The position numbers and the translations under genes are program-made. The notes beneath the pieces were generated by a model. The model was not told the DNA's origin and ran no database searches. It saw nothing but the letters and a program-made list of their open reading frames with translations. 64,000 nt of DNA, from assembly GCA_963920635.1 (NCBI GenBank), contig OY987299.1:27606901-27670900 (forward strand). The letters run 5' to 3'. This stretch comes from Pseudeuparius sepicola (lineage: Eukaryota > Arthropoda > Insecta > Coleoptera > Anthribidae). Of this stretch, positions 35,431 to 45,974 are shown piece by piece; position 1 is the first letter of the stretch; each line of letters opens with the position of its first letter.

Positions 35431-35594
35431 GAAGAATAAGAGTACTACAAAAAAAATGTATGAGGCTAAAAATATAAGCTGTCATTTGGGATATTATTTT
35501 CTGAAAATTAAGAACATAATCACATCGATTCCAATATAACAAGGAGGGTTTTTCGGTTATGGACACTCGTATAGACTCGCAGATAACTAATTAA

Positions 35595-35660
35595 AAATCC
35601 AACTTATGCAAGCTTTCGCATAATATATATGCTTCATCAGGCTACAAAATGAAATAATAT
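35595..35660 (-). ncRNA. Hammerhead-ribozyme-like motif, left terminal copy
   Basis: This is the reverse-complement copy of the motif at 37120-37180. The minus strand carries CTGATGA, a stem, then GAAA. Confidence 0.3.
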
Positions 35661-35857
35661 GGGTACAATTTGATCACTTAAGACTAAATTTGAATCAGAA
35701 CTTACCAAAGTTAGAAAAAATATTACTATGATTGTAAAAATAGCGTAAATTAATTGTATATGCGGGGAAAAAGTTGTTAAATATCAAGTTGATTTATAAA
35801 GTCAGATTTGCAAAAATGTCATACAATAATAAAAAAGGTAAAAGGTGTGAAAAATAA

Positions 35858-36625
35858 GAGGGGTCAATATATTTTATTAAACCATTATCATCTAAAAAAG
35901 TTCCTAATTTTGATTCTTTACATAAAAAATCCCAAAAAATTTCTAATATTAAATCAATAAAACATAGAATCACCCATTTATCACATAAGAGTTTTTGGAA
36001 TAAAAATTTTAATCTAGCAAGAAAATTACTTTTAGATAATGGTTATCCCTTAAAAATTATAAATGCTGTGTTATATAATAGTCCAAATTTTAATTCTGAT
36101 AATTTAATTAATAATTCTATATTATCTGTTGACGATAATAATGACAATACTTTAATTCATCGTTATAATATTCCATTTGTTCCCGGACTTTTTCAAAAAC
36201 TTTCCAAGATTTTATCTAATAATACCATACAAATTATTCCTTCCTACCTCAAAACATCTTCATTTTTATTTAATAAAGTCAAAGATAAAACTCCTATCAC
36301 CAATTTTTCTAATTTAGTTTATAAAGTTCATTGTTTAAGTTGTTCGGGTACATATGTTGGACAAACTAAAAATTATTTAAGAAATCGTATGAATGATCAT
36401 AAAAGAGATTGTAATCATAATAATAATCATACGGCTTTATCAAATCACCATAGTTTAACCAATCATAATTTCGATTTAACTAAACCATCAGTCCTTAATC
36501 TTGAACAAAATTATCAAAAAAGACTCATAAAAGAATCTATTTTTATTAATTCTGATCCTAATTATATAATATCAGATACCTACTGTTTTCCGAAGTATTA
36601 TGCATACTATGTAATACAGAAATAG
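35858..36625 (+). CDS. Penelope-like element C-terminal region with GIY-YIG endonuclease
   Basis: An open frame of 255 codons follows a stop at 35855. The first ATG is at 36068. The early part (SFWNKNFNLARKLLLDNGYP) is the connector after the reverse transcriptase thumb. Near residues 155-185 of the frame, VYKVHCLSCSGTYVGQT gives two cysteines and the TYVGQT form of the GIY-YIG core, followed by R and H in LRNRMNDHK. The KRLIKESIFI helix carries the expected catalytic glutamate. GIY-YIG nicks target DNA to prime reverse transcription. The reverse transcriptase is absent, so this is a 5'-truncated copy, though this domain itself has no stop. Its first ~45 codons lie inside the inverted terminal repeat. 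Confidence 0.85.
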   Translation, partial: EGSIYFIKPLSSKKVPNFDSLHKKSQKISNIKSIKHRITHLSHKSFWNKNFNLARKLLLDNGYPLKIINAVLYNSPNFNSDNLINNSILSVDDNNDNTLIHRYNIPFVPGLFQKLSKILSNNTIQIIPSYLKTSSFLFNKVKDKTPITNFSNLVYKVHCLSCSGTYVGQTKNYLRNRMNDHKRDCNHNNNHTALSNHHSLTNHNFDLTKPSVLNLEQNYQKRLIKESIFINSDPNYIISDTYCFPKYYAYYVIQK

Positions 36626-37119
36626 ACTTAAACTTATTAGGTATATATATTATGTTTTTTCAGTTTTGCTTTGTTTTTCATCAGGTCCATATTCCTATAG
36701 TTTACTCGTGATTTATTGACTAGCTATGCTTCACCTGCCTACCGCGAGATCTAAATCCTAGCACACACGCCACACGACACCTAAATTGTGTGATAAATGG
36801 GTGATTCTATGTTTTATTGATTTAATAATAGAAATTTTCTGGGATTTTTTATGTAAAGAATCAAAATTAAGAACTCTTTTAGATGATAATGGTTTAATAA
36901 AATATATTGACCCCTCTTATTTTTCACACCTTTTACCTTTCTTATTATTGTATGACATTTTTGCAAATCTGACTTTATAAATCAACTTGATATTTAACAA
37001 CTTTTTCCCCGCATATACAATTAATTTACGCTATTTTTACAATCATAGTAATATTTTTTCTAACTTTGGTAAGTTCTGATTCAAATTTAGTCTTAAGTGA
37101 TCAAATTGTACCCATATTA

Positions 37120-37180
37120 TTTCATTTTGTAGCCTGATGAAGCATATATATTATGCGAAAGCTTGCATAAGTTGGATTTT
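37120..37180 (+). ncRNA. Hammerhead-ribozyme-like motif, right terminal copy
   Basis: CTGATGA (37134-37140), stem II AGCATATATATTATGC, GAAA (37157-37160) and a short stem III GCTTGCATAAGT are in hammerhead order. Penelope-like terminal repeats are known to carry hammerheads. The base expected at the cleavage position reads G rather than A, C or U, and stem I pairs poorly, so activity is doubtful. Confidence 0.35.
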
Positions 37181-37288
37181 TAATTAGTTATCTGCGAGTC
37201 TATACGAGTGTCCATAACCGAAAAACCCTCCTTGTTATATCTGTTACTATATTGGACAAATAAAGACAATATATATATCGATTCCAAT

Positions 37289-38524
37289 GCTCATCTGGTC
37301 ACGAATTTCCACTAGTCATTGTTTTCCATTAAAAATAACACATTATTTTATTGAATTTCCTTTGATTAGTCGTAATCGTTGCCATAATATTGTAAAAAAA
37401 TACAGATTGGTAGAGTATTCCATTTCTACTTTTTAACGTTGTTTTGCATAGGTGACCTCTAGGCGGAAAGTTGGACTGCTGGGATTTCGGCGTATAGCAA
37501 AACCGGCTACAATCGGCACCGTCGCAATGACAAGGGCCGGCAGCTGAAAGCGATGAGTCATCCAAGGGAGGTGGGCCTAAGGCGCCAAATTCAAATTTCA
37601 AGGTGTCAACTTGGTAAATTTGGTAAAAAACACACCTTAAAATGATTGTTTACATATATAGCTCATGGTTTTACAACACAGATAATAATCTACGAGAGTG
37701 AAAGTCACATTTTCAAAAGCTTTTGGTGCATTTAGATATCCTACCGGTAAAATTTTCGTAAATGCCAATTATTTCTTATTTGCGTGCCTAGACACAACTA
37801 AATTCGAATGAATAAAACCATAAAACTTCCTGATTTTAAGGTGGTTACGTTTATTCATGTAAAATTGTTAGGTATAACAGTCCAAACCAAAACTACTTTT
37901 ACCCTGGAAGACTGTGTTGGAACAAAATCTCTTTTGATGGCCTTAACCCACTTTTCCCTTAAAATGGGGTCTTTAAGGAGGAAAAAGCGGACACTTTAGA
38001 ACCACCTTTTTAGTTTCCCTTGCAGTTGAGAACAGAAAACGTCCACGGCATGTTTTAAATTAGTCCGAAACTATAGACACAACCTAAAACCTATAAATTA
38101 AATTGTATTTTAATTACTTTATTCTAAATCACTGCTGTTTTACCACCTTATTAATAAAACTCCACGTCCTATATTACTAAAAAACATAGTCCAACACACA
38201 ATAAACACAACAAACGTTCTTTAAAATAGAAAAATAGCCAGACAAGTAAACGTAAACAACTACGAAAATCTACCTCCCTCTGATGACGTAGTCACGTTTC
38301 GCGTCACCAGCTGGCGGGCCTTTATCATTGCGACGCGACGGTGCCGCTACAATACCGTATGGCGAATGCGGCGGTGATGAGTAGGTAGGACAGTCGAGGA
38401 AACGCTCTGGCGACTATTCGGAGTATGTAGATGTGGGATGTGGCGTAGCGCACTATTGCAATTTTCTAAATTTAAGTATATATAAAAGTTGTTTAGGAAT
38501 GACTTGTTTCAGCTATACATACAA
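37289..38524. other. No confident gene; weak inverted repeat
   Basis: GGCCCTTGTCATTGCGACGG-type sequence (complement, 37506-37540) recurs inverted near 38315-38350 (GCGGGCCTTTATCATTGCG), so a foldback of about 0.9 kb is possible. The short frames between show no motif. Confidence 0.35.
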
Positions 38525-38950
38525 TACAGGGTGTCTCACCGCGAACTGCATCGATCGATATCTCAAAAAGTAAACATAGAATTTTTTTGAAAATTTGGCA
38601 GCTGACCAATGTCAATGAGTACTATTCATCTAAAATATTTTCAAAATGGCGGCACTTCCGGTTACACCGGAAGTCGATGACAAATTCGTTATTTTAAATA
38701 GAATACCCTATATTTTATTGCATTTTTGGAGTCTACGGAAAATTCTAGGTACATTTAATGTATCATGTCCTATACCTAAATTCAACCGTTTTTGAGATAT
38801 TTGCCATTTTAGAGAAAAAATTACAGATTCCGACCCGTACTTAATTGACAGTTTCTTCATAACGGCTACATATTTTGTAACGCGCTCTTGGCATTTTGTA
38901 GTCAAAGAGTTGGTGCAGAGAAATACCATAAAGAAAGTTTCCGATCTTGT
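38525..38950 (+). mobile_element. TACAGGGTGTCTC-type MITE
   Basis: It starts ATACAGGGTGTCTCACCGCG and contains the self-complementary CTTCCGGTTACACCGGAAG. A right terminus is not obvious before the next TACAGGG start at about 38952. Confidence 0.5.
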
Positions 38951-39350
38951 ACAGGGTGCTCACAAAAAACTATTCAAATATTAATTCAAAAATGCCAAAA
39001 ACTCAAAATTTTCAAATGGAAACCCCCATTTTTTGTAGTAACCGTACTCAACACAAAAAATTAGGACAAGTTTGTGTTACCTAAATGTTATCATTTTCGA
39101 TTTATTTACAAAAAACTAATTTTCCACTTCATAAATTTAAATAGTCTGCCTTTGTGTGATTTAACCATGCCGGCATTGTTTACAATAATTTTAAACTAAA
39201 TGACATTTCTTCATTCTCTGACAATCGTATAATCAGCCATGGCCAACTAGATTTATCAAACTTAAAAAACGCCCCCTTGGTGAAGGAGTGGAAAATTAGT
39301 TTTTTGTAAATAAATCGGGTTTGGTTGCTGTGAGTATAGTTACCTATGTA
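38951..39350. mobile_element. TACAGGGTGCTC element with internal foldback
   Basis: GTACAGGGTGCTCACAAAAA opens it. CGATTTATTTACAAAAAACT then AATTTTCCACTTC (39096-39128) is complemented at 39285-39318. Confidence 0.55.
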
Positions 39351-39390
39351 GTTATACAAACAAAGAATCAGGTCCTGCCAACTTATACGT

Positions 39391-40394
39391 GTGAGAATTC
39401 AACACCTGCCAATATGAACCAATGAAATGACAAAATTTTTAAAATGTTAACCAATCAAGTGATGCTTTCAGCGATAATCCCACCAGTGGTATTTTCAGGG
39501 GTAATATAACAAGTGGTCTGCCTATTATCGATAATACCTTTCGTTAATTTTACGAATTATAATCCCAAAGCTGAAAATACTACGACTGCGCAGCAGGAGT
39601 AATAAATTAAGGAAAGGTATTATCTATTATTAGGCATACCACGAGTTGTATTTAAAAAAGAGAATTTAACAACTGCAAATAGTTAGTTTGACATATAGCT
39701 GTCATTTACATTGAACTTTCGGTTCTGAATATGTTAGGTTAGGTTAGGTCCTATATTAAATTTGGTAATGTGAAGAAGTTATCGGTTTATCAGTTTTAGC
39801 TGCCACAATATTGGTTTAGCGTAACTAGGACGTATTAACTAAGAAAGTAGGATTTCAGCGAAAATACCACTAGTGGTATTATCGCTGAAATCATCACCTG
39901 ATTGGTTAATATTTCAAAAATCATATCATTTCATTCGTTCATATTGGCAGGCGTTGAATTCTCACTAGTAATCGCCCTAGTGCTTGAATTATTGCCGGAA
40001 ATTTTCCGAGAACACGAATTTTCTTTAAAAAATCGTGTTAGAGAAAAATTTCGGTAAGAAAATTCCATATCTACACGTAAATTAAAGTAAATTAGTATCA
40101 AAATTTGTGTTTAGTATATGTTACAATGTCACATTATAATAATGACATCTGTCAAAAAATTTCCGCTGTAATCACCTCCTGCTGCCCTAGAGCAAGTGAG
40201 AATATTCTCGGAAATTTTTGAGATGCCATGACAACGAAGCAAAAAACGAGCCCCTGATTGGTCAAAAAAGGTAGGTGCCAGATAAAACTGATAACCTGAT
40301 AACTTCTCCACATTACCAAATTTAATATAGGACTAGAAGATATTAGCATAGATATATTCAGAACCGAAAGCGTCTTCATGACAGCTGTCAAACG
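39391..40394. repeat. Two foldbacks with interlocking arms (A-B-A'-B')
   Basis: A (39391-39505, GTGAGAATTCAACACCTGCC) pairs with A' (39855-39966). B (39685-39812, containing TTCGGTTCTGAATATG and CCTATATTAAATTTGGTAAT) pairs with B' (40276-40394). The order A, B, A', B' is not simple nesting. A run of three TTAGG units occurs within B. Confidence 0.75.
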
Positions 40395-41233
40395 TATCTA
40401 CTTAAAATTTTAGACATGGTAATCAAATTTATTACTGTAGGTAAAATAATATTTATAATTTTTGTAGTCAATTTATACCCAAGAAATTTGGTTACTCACT
40501 GAGTAATTAAATTATTTGCAGATGTTATACATTAAGTTCTGAGTATAATAAATGAAACTGGTTGGCAAAAGTGGCGCCCTCTGTCGGTTGTGGATACTGC
40601 ACTATAAGATAACTATGTGACATAATTAACTATGAACGTGTGCAAAAGATCATTAAAATCGATCAAACCAAGATATAGCGAAAAAACGAAATTTTAGGGC
40701 CCCTTTTAAGGGCCCGTGGGGCCCTTAATATAGAGCTTCGAACAAAAAGAAAAAACACGGGTCACTTTATATTTGGAGTAGAATACCGCTGTGTTACGGG
40801 TGGCATTTGTTTTTGAATAACCTTGTATATACTATTTTTCAAACGATATCCCCGATCCATCTGAACTTAATAACAATTCACTCGGTGTCTCCTTAGGGCC
40901 CTTCAAAGAGAACCCCGCAGCGCTTTCTAGAAATGTCGGGGGAGTTTTGAATTAAGCCCAACTCTAGGCTAGGTGCGACGTAGGCACGTGACTAGCATCT
41001 ATAGAGATGCCTCGAGATTAGGCCAAACTTAAGGGTCGTCTACTTATAAGATTATGGTTAGGGGCGACTTGCTTAAACTTTGGGAAAATATTTGTTTCGC
41101 TTTTTACCAGTCCCCCTCACAAAGCTCGCAAAAAAAGAACAGGGATAGAAAGAGACAGAGGGAAATTAAGTGAAACAGTAACAGAATTCACGGATATACA
41201 GCGTGTCCCGCTCTGATTTCCGGAAGAGGGCAA
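40395..41233. other. No recognisable gene
   Basis: A short palindromic stretch, AAGGGCCCGTGGGGCCCTTA, lies near 40709. Otherwise unremarkable. Confidence 0.4.
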
Positions 41234-42021
41234 AGTTTTTTTATTCGTTTGTTTACGACTAAAAAGTCAATCTGCCCAAAACTGTTAAAATATTTTTGAT
41301 TTTTTATACAGGGTGTTCAGTTTTGAAAAATGTAGAAAAATTTTGTTAGTCGCAAAGGGTAAAGGACCGTTGTTTTTGACAATATCGAAAAATATTATCA
41401 AGGATGTTATTTAAAATCCACAGGGGGTTACAAATTTGAGGTTTCAGCAATTGTTGAATGTTGAATTGTTTTAAAAGGCGGGCAGGTAATTTGTGCCGCT
41501 TTATTTGATATTTGCAGAATTTATACAATAATCAATTTCTTCAATGCTATTACGTCAATTTATTGCTAACAATATTGAAAATTTACTTAAGCAAGCAATA
41601 ATGTTATTAAAATTTACAAAAATAAATTTCATTCACATTTATTACCTTCAGCTTCTGCACAAATTTCAACTCTTCTAATAAATATTCTATACACATTTTG
41701 TATTTCGTGTAGAGGAATATCTGTAATTGTATCCCTTATAATCTGTTTTTTAAAGTGTCCACAATTATCAAGGTTGAGCATGAACTTTTTATTTCAGGCC
41801 TTGTTAAAAAAATTCAACATAAATTGCTGAAACCTCAAATTTGTAACCCCCTGTGGATTCTTAATGACATCCTTGATAATATTTTTCGATATTGTCAAAA
41901 ACAACGCTCCTTTTCTCTTTCTCTATAAAAAATCTAAAATATTTTAACAGTTTTGGGCGTTTTGGAACAAGCAGGAGTTTTTATAAAGAGTGGCTTTTTG
42001 TCGTAAACCCACGAATAAAAA
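41234..42021. mobile_element. Foldback-type mariner derivative with transposase tail
   Basis: Arms about 41234-41465 and 41810-42021 are complements, for example AACCTCAAATTTGTAACCCC against GGGGTTACAAATTTGAGGTT, with small insertions. The left arm includes a TATACAGGGTGTTCAG string. The centre carries the transposase remnant listed separately. Confidence 0.8.
41636..41795 (-). pseudogene. C-terminal fragment of a Tc1/mariner-like transposase
   Basis: The minus strand reads HFKKQIIRDTITDIPLHEIQ followed by NVYRIFIRRVEICAEAEGNK. This is the pattern of the last helix of Tc3-like transposases (I-x-x-I-P, then R-[VL]-x-x-C-x-x-x-x-G). No catalytic residues remain. It sits between the arms of the foldback. 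Confidence 0.6.
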
Positions 42022-43157
42022 ACTTGATGTAGCCAAGTCCGAGCTGGCTAAGTGAGTGACAGATGTGTAAACTAGATTCTTTTCTTTTTCTTAGATAAAC
42101 ATGTGCAGCCCTAGTGAAGCCTAGTAAACGCAGAATCTGTATTATTGCAAATAAATATCGATGCAAATAAATCATATAGAACTTACTCCCTGAAATTTAG
42201 GTCGATTAGGTCCATGTATATGAATATGTCAAAATACCGTGAGAGCTCCAGTTTCCTATTAACAATGCAAATCGAACCCATAGACTCCAATTTTCCGATC
42301 GGTATTATGCACTAAAAATAGTTTCGCTTAATAACATGGATAAATCAAAACTAATCAGGCAGACATATTAATAAACCATTGGGGCGCCCGGCAGAGAATG
42401 TGGAGTTTTCCCACGTGATCGAAATTTATATCTTCATTATGTAATGTAGAATGGTCTAGCGCTAGGGAATAGAAATTTATGGTTATTACTAACATTGATG
42501 ATCCAAATTCAAAAGCTGATGGAAAGTGTAATTTTTCAGTAACGATTTATTTTTCTAAAAAGATAACTATGTTTATTGTCATTTCATATTCTTACAATAA
42601 TTATTTTTTTATTTTGAAACAATTTGTATAAGCCAAATTCTGAATTACTATATTGCTCCTGTAGTTTATGTTGGCAAGATTTTCAAATTTGTAAGAAATC
42701 CATATATTACGATGCAGATTCAGCGCACAGCAAAATTGGGTTATAAATTACGCCGAATGTCTCATGTATTATTCCATTTACAATGTATTTATGTAAATAT
42801 GTCACAGTAGCATGTATATCCGGGAAGTTTATTTTGTTTTACATATCGACCCCAGCGTCTCCCTCGTTAGGAGAGAAAAAGTTGGAGGTTGGCCATCGTC
42901 GTCTTAGAGTTGAAAACAAGGGTAATGTTAGGGATTCTTTTGGATTCCATGCCCATTTTAAATGGCCATTTGAAGTGCAAAGTAAAATACTTATGTTTGG
43001 ACTTTAAACTTTGAAGACAAAAAAATAAAAAATTATAAATAACTTGCCAATAACTGAATATAGAAAATATAGGAGGAGGAGTCCCGTTCATAATAGTCCA
43101 TATAGCAACTGCATATATATTTCGGGCCAAAATATGACTATTGTTTCAGAGATACTG
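42022..43157. other. No recognisable gene or repeat
   Basis: Short frames overlap on both strands at 42783-43130 without motif. Confidence 0.4.
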
Positions 43158-43936
43158 GGCGTTGAAGTTGAAGCTTAAAGAATCATGGCTAGATCTCCCA
43201 AAATAATCAAGCTGAACTAAAATTTGGCCCTGCTGTGTTTTTGGGGATGAAGAATAAGCTGAAGATGTCAATTTCTACGTATCTCACCAGAGAGCGCCAC
43301 TTGCGTTGTTTTTAGATCGTGATTTACTCGTAACTATTTTGAGGTTATCTTTTTGGTCTTGCAAGTCCATCATGTTAGTGCAAAACAAAAAGGTTCTCTT
43401 GTTTAATAACGAACTGTACCATTTAAAGCAAGAAAAAATCTCTATGAACAATGTACCAAAAATGTTTCGCTTTCACAATGACACGGATTGAAACTCGGCA
43501 AAATATGGACACTATATCAAGAAAACGAATGGTGTTTTGACCAATGCCCATTTGGCATTTTTTTCTTCATTTTGAATGTAGGTACAGTTAGTTGATCTGT
43601 AACCTGAAAATTTTATGTTTCGACTGTTGCAGTTAACAGGTGTTGGGGGCACATTTTTCCCAATTTCAACGCAAGCAGCTGATTTTATCGTTATGAGACA
43701 ATAGTACCTTTTTGTGACAGAATGAAAAGATGCACTAAAATGAAGGACCTGAAACACCAAAAAGTTACGACTAAAAGCCCCATTCAAAAAACAGCGCAAA
43801 TGGCGCCCTCTGTGAGATTCGTAGAAATCGAATTCTCTATTTCCAAAAACGCAGCATAGTGCCAAATTTCTGTTCAGCAGCTTGATTAGTTCGGGAGATG
43901 CAGCCATAATTCAATTTTAAAACGCGAACTTCAACT
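43158..43936. mobile_element. Foldback element, ~165-bp diverged arms
   Basis: The left arm has GAGAGCGCCACTTGCG and AATCAAGCTGAACT. The right arm has GCAAATGGCGCCCTCTGTG and GTTCAGCAGCTTGATTAG as complements. Both ends carry a GTTGAAGTT/AACTTCAAC motif. The 131-codon minus-strand frame across it is a by-product. Confidence 0.65.
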
Positions 43937-44164
43937 CCCTCTTAAACAAACGAATCCACCGCTTTTGGCCCTACTGCGCACGGAAAGGGCACGAAAAGAG
44001 ATGAAAGTCGCCGCCATTTTTAACTCTACATTGGCAGATTGTGTGGTGCAAAAATAAAAGTCGTTGGTGGCTATTTTGTATATTTGGAAAGCTATCCGAG
44101 AATTCACAAGTCTCCGTGATAGGACTACAAAATTTCATGTCTATTTAAAATCAGGTTTCATACT

Positions 44165-44248
44165 GCCTCGGCCAGAGGACTTGGCAACTAAATACCACAT
44201 GAGTAATAAAAAGTTGAACTTCCGTGCCTTGGTACATAAATAACTATT
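44165..44248 (+). mobile_element. Half copy of the palindromic MITE seen at 4682 and 5274
   Basis: GCCTCGGCCAGAGGACTTGG through CCTTGGTACATAAATAACTA. Only the right arm and core are present. Confidence 0.75.
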
Positions 44249-44336
44249 TTTCATCGATATTTTCCGATTTCTTGCTGATTCTCTTGGAGGACTACGTATG
44301 CGTGTTCTATTCATTTTGATAAACAGGATTTTTTAA

Positions 44337-44555
44337 TTCAACGCGAAAAGTGGCGCTCTACTGTCTAGAAACCTAACCGAACAAGCAGTGGAGTCAAAAT
44401 TGGTAAGACCACCAAAGAAATTCATTCCGGTTCAAGAAGTAACTCATGGAGATGAGGAAAATGGAGACATTGTAATTCTCGATACGACGAAGAGAGCCGC
44501 ATTTCAGGAGCAAATAGAATTAACCGAAGAAATGCAAACAACAGCTGCAAGTTAA
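44337..44555 (+). CDS. 72-codon open exon of unknown identity (probable terminal exon)
   Basis: A frame opening after a stop at 44334 runs to TAA at 44553 and has no ATG upstream of codon 60. It contains KLVRPPKKFIPVQEVTHGDE and then NGDIVILDTTKRAAFQEQIE. Codon use is balanced and the protein is acidic and hydrophilic, unlike chance frames in this AT-rich DNA. A possible acceptor, AAACAG, lies at 44321-44326, and an AATAAAA signal about 175 bp after the stop could end the transcript. I recognise no domain. It may be the last exon of a host gene, or the tail of a transposon protein. Confidence 0.45.
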   Translation, partial: FNAKSGALLSRNLTEQAVESKLVRPPKKFIPVQEVTHGDEENGDIVILDTTKRAAFQEQIELTEEMQTTAAS

Positions 44556-44970
44556 TCTGTTAACTGCAGATCACCGCCAGCAAAATTATTGAAGCTTATC
44601 AAAGAAGAGGCGTAATTAGAGATCACTTCACTTGCATTTTTGAAGCAAAGATTAAAATGGTAAAAGTTGAAGTTAGGAAGTTTTATTTTGCTTGTATTTT
44701 TTAAACAAACAAAAAGAAAAAGTTCTAAGCAATAAAACAAGCTGCCCATAAAAAGTCGGAAATAGGTAAAGATATGTTCCTAGAAAATAGGTTATTATTA
44801 TTAAAATTATTCGAAGGAATAATTATCCCAAGTATTATTTTATGAAAACGTTAGGTAATTAAACATAATTTTATGTTTTTTTATAAGTAATGTTTTATAA
44901 TGTAGCTATTGTATAAGGTGTAATGTACAATAATTATTATATTAGTTCTCTATATGATGATTAAAATATA
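44556..44970. other. Possible 3' untranslated region, then AT-rich sequence
   Basis: AGCAATAAAACAAGC at about 44728 provides a polyadenylation signal for the exon at 44337-44555. Nothing else is seen. Confidence 0.35.
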
Positions 44971-45162
44971 CTCCTGGGCAAAATTAACGCACCAACATAC
45001 AAAGTTTCAAATTTTATTTTAAATTATTTTGGGTGTCTTTGGACATTTACTACTGTTAAACTAATTGAATAATGCAATTTATTCCTTTTCGTTTAGTTTC
45101 CATTAATTTATTTTATTTTTTGTGGGGAGTTATTATGTTGGTACTTTAATTTTGTCCAGGAG
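44971..45162. mobile_element. 192-bp Tc1-like MITE
   Basis: CTCCTGGGCAAAATTAACGC at the left is complemented, with small changes, by ATTTTGTCCAGGAG at the right, with ACCAACAT and ATGTTGGT inside them. This end sequence is typical of Tc1-type short elements. Confidence 0.75.
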
Positions 45163-45494
45163 TTTATGTTGTTTTGATAAAGTTGTATAATTTCTCAATC
45201 TAGTGAACTGCTTAGTTTCCCGAATGCATTAATTTAAAATTAAAACCAACAAAAATCTTAGACCTGTGTTGTACTTTGAATTAAATAATTTCCATTTTAC
45301 ACTAAACGACAACCAAGACATTACATTGTTTATAGAACCCACCCCTATAAATTATTTCAAATTTCCCTCCTCGTTTAGGGTTAAAAATGGCCGCCGAATT
45401 ATTCCCCGAGTCCTACGTCTCTTTTGCGCGGTATAAAGTTGCTACAGGTATATGGTTATTTCTTTAAGAAAATAGATGCCATTTATTAATAGAG
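45163..45494. other. No gene; small GC-richer patch at 45385-45440
   Basis: AATGGCCGCCGAATTATTCC and the following CpG-bearing stretch stand out, but no frame is convincing. Confidence 0.35.
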
Positions 45495-45974
45495 AAGCTA
45501 TAAGAGTTCTAGCCCAGCTACCCCATGTTAATCGCCCATATATCAGAATCTTGCAAAAAAACGACCAAAAAGGCCCAGATCACCCGAGGACACACGAATA
45601 TACCCGATCTTATCTCCTCATCAGTCACGAGGCCCGTATGACGTCACCGCCAATGACCACGTCAGATGAAAATGGCGAGAACCGCACGATGACTCACCCC
45701 CGAATCGGTTATATTCGGTGGGAATCGTACATATTCGTATAAACTCGGGGACTTCGTAACTGCCGAGGGGGTAGGATCGGGAGTATATTCGGGCCTAGTG
45801 ACTCATGAGGAGGTAAGATCGTGTACGTTCGGGCCTCGTGACTGATGAGGAGATAAGATCGGGTACATTCGTATATCCTCGGGTGATCTCGGCCTTTTTG
45901 TGTCTTTTTCTTGCAAGATTCTGTTATATGGGCGATTAACATGGGGTAGCTGGGCTAGAACTCTTATATAGCTT
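45495..45974. mobile_element. Foldback element, ~145-bp arms
   Basis: The left arm has TTCTAGCCCAGCTACCCCAT and TCTTATCTCCTCATCAGTCA. The right arm has their complements (TGACTGATGAGGAGATAAGA and ATGGGGTAGCTGGGCTAGAA). A ~40-bp unit (ATGAGGAGGTAAGATCG / ATGAGGAGATAAGATCG) is repeated just inside the right arm. Confidence 0.85.

Larger units (their letters stand above)
35524..37288 (+). mobile_element. Penelope-like retroelement with inverted termini and 12-bp target duplication
   Basis: ATCGATTCCAAT occurs at 35524-35535 and again at 37277-37288, bounding the element 35536-37276. The first ~460 bp (35534-35995) are the reverse complement of 36787-37240. Between them lies the endonuclease-encoding end of the element. 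Penelope-like elements are known for terminal repeats in direct or inverted order and variable target duplications, so this architecture fits. The reverse transcriptase part is missing, so the copy is truncated. Confidence 0.8.

Noticed and set aside
36786..36980. 64-codon plus-strand frame
   Set aside because: It is the antisense of the Penelope coding sequence repeated in inverted orientation.
39731..39748. Three TTAGG units, the insect telomere motif
   Set aside because: Too short and too easily met by chance to claim an interstitial telomeric site.
43512..43907. 131-codon minus-strand frame
   Set aside because: Runs across the arm of a foldback element; no domain.
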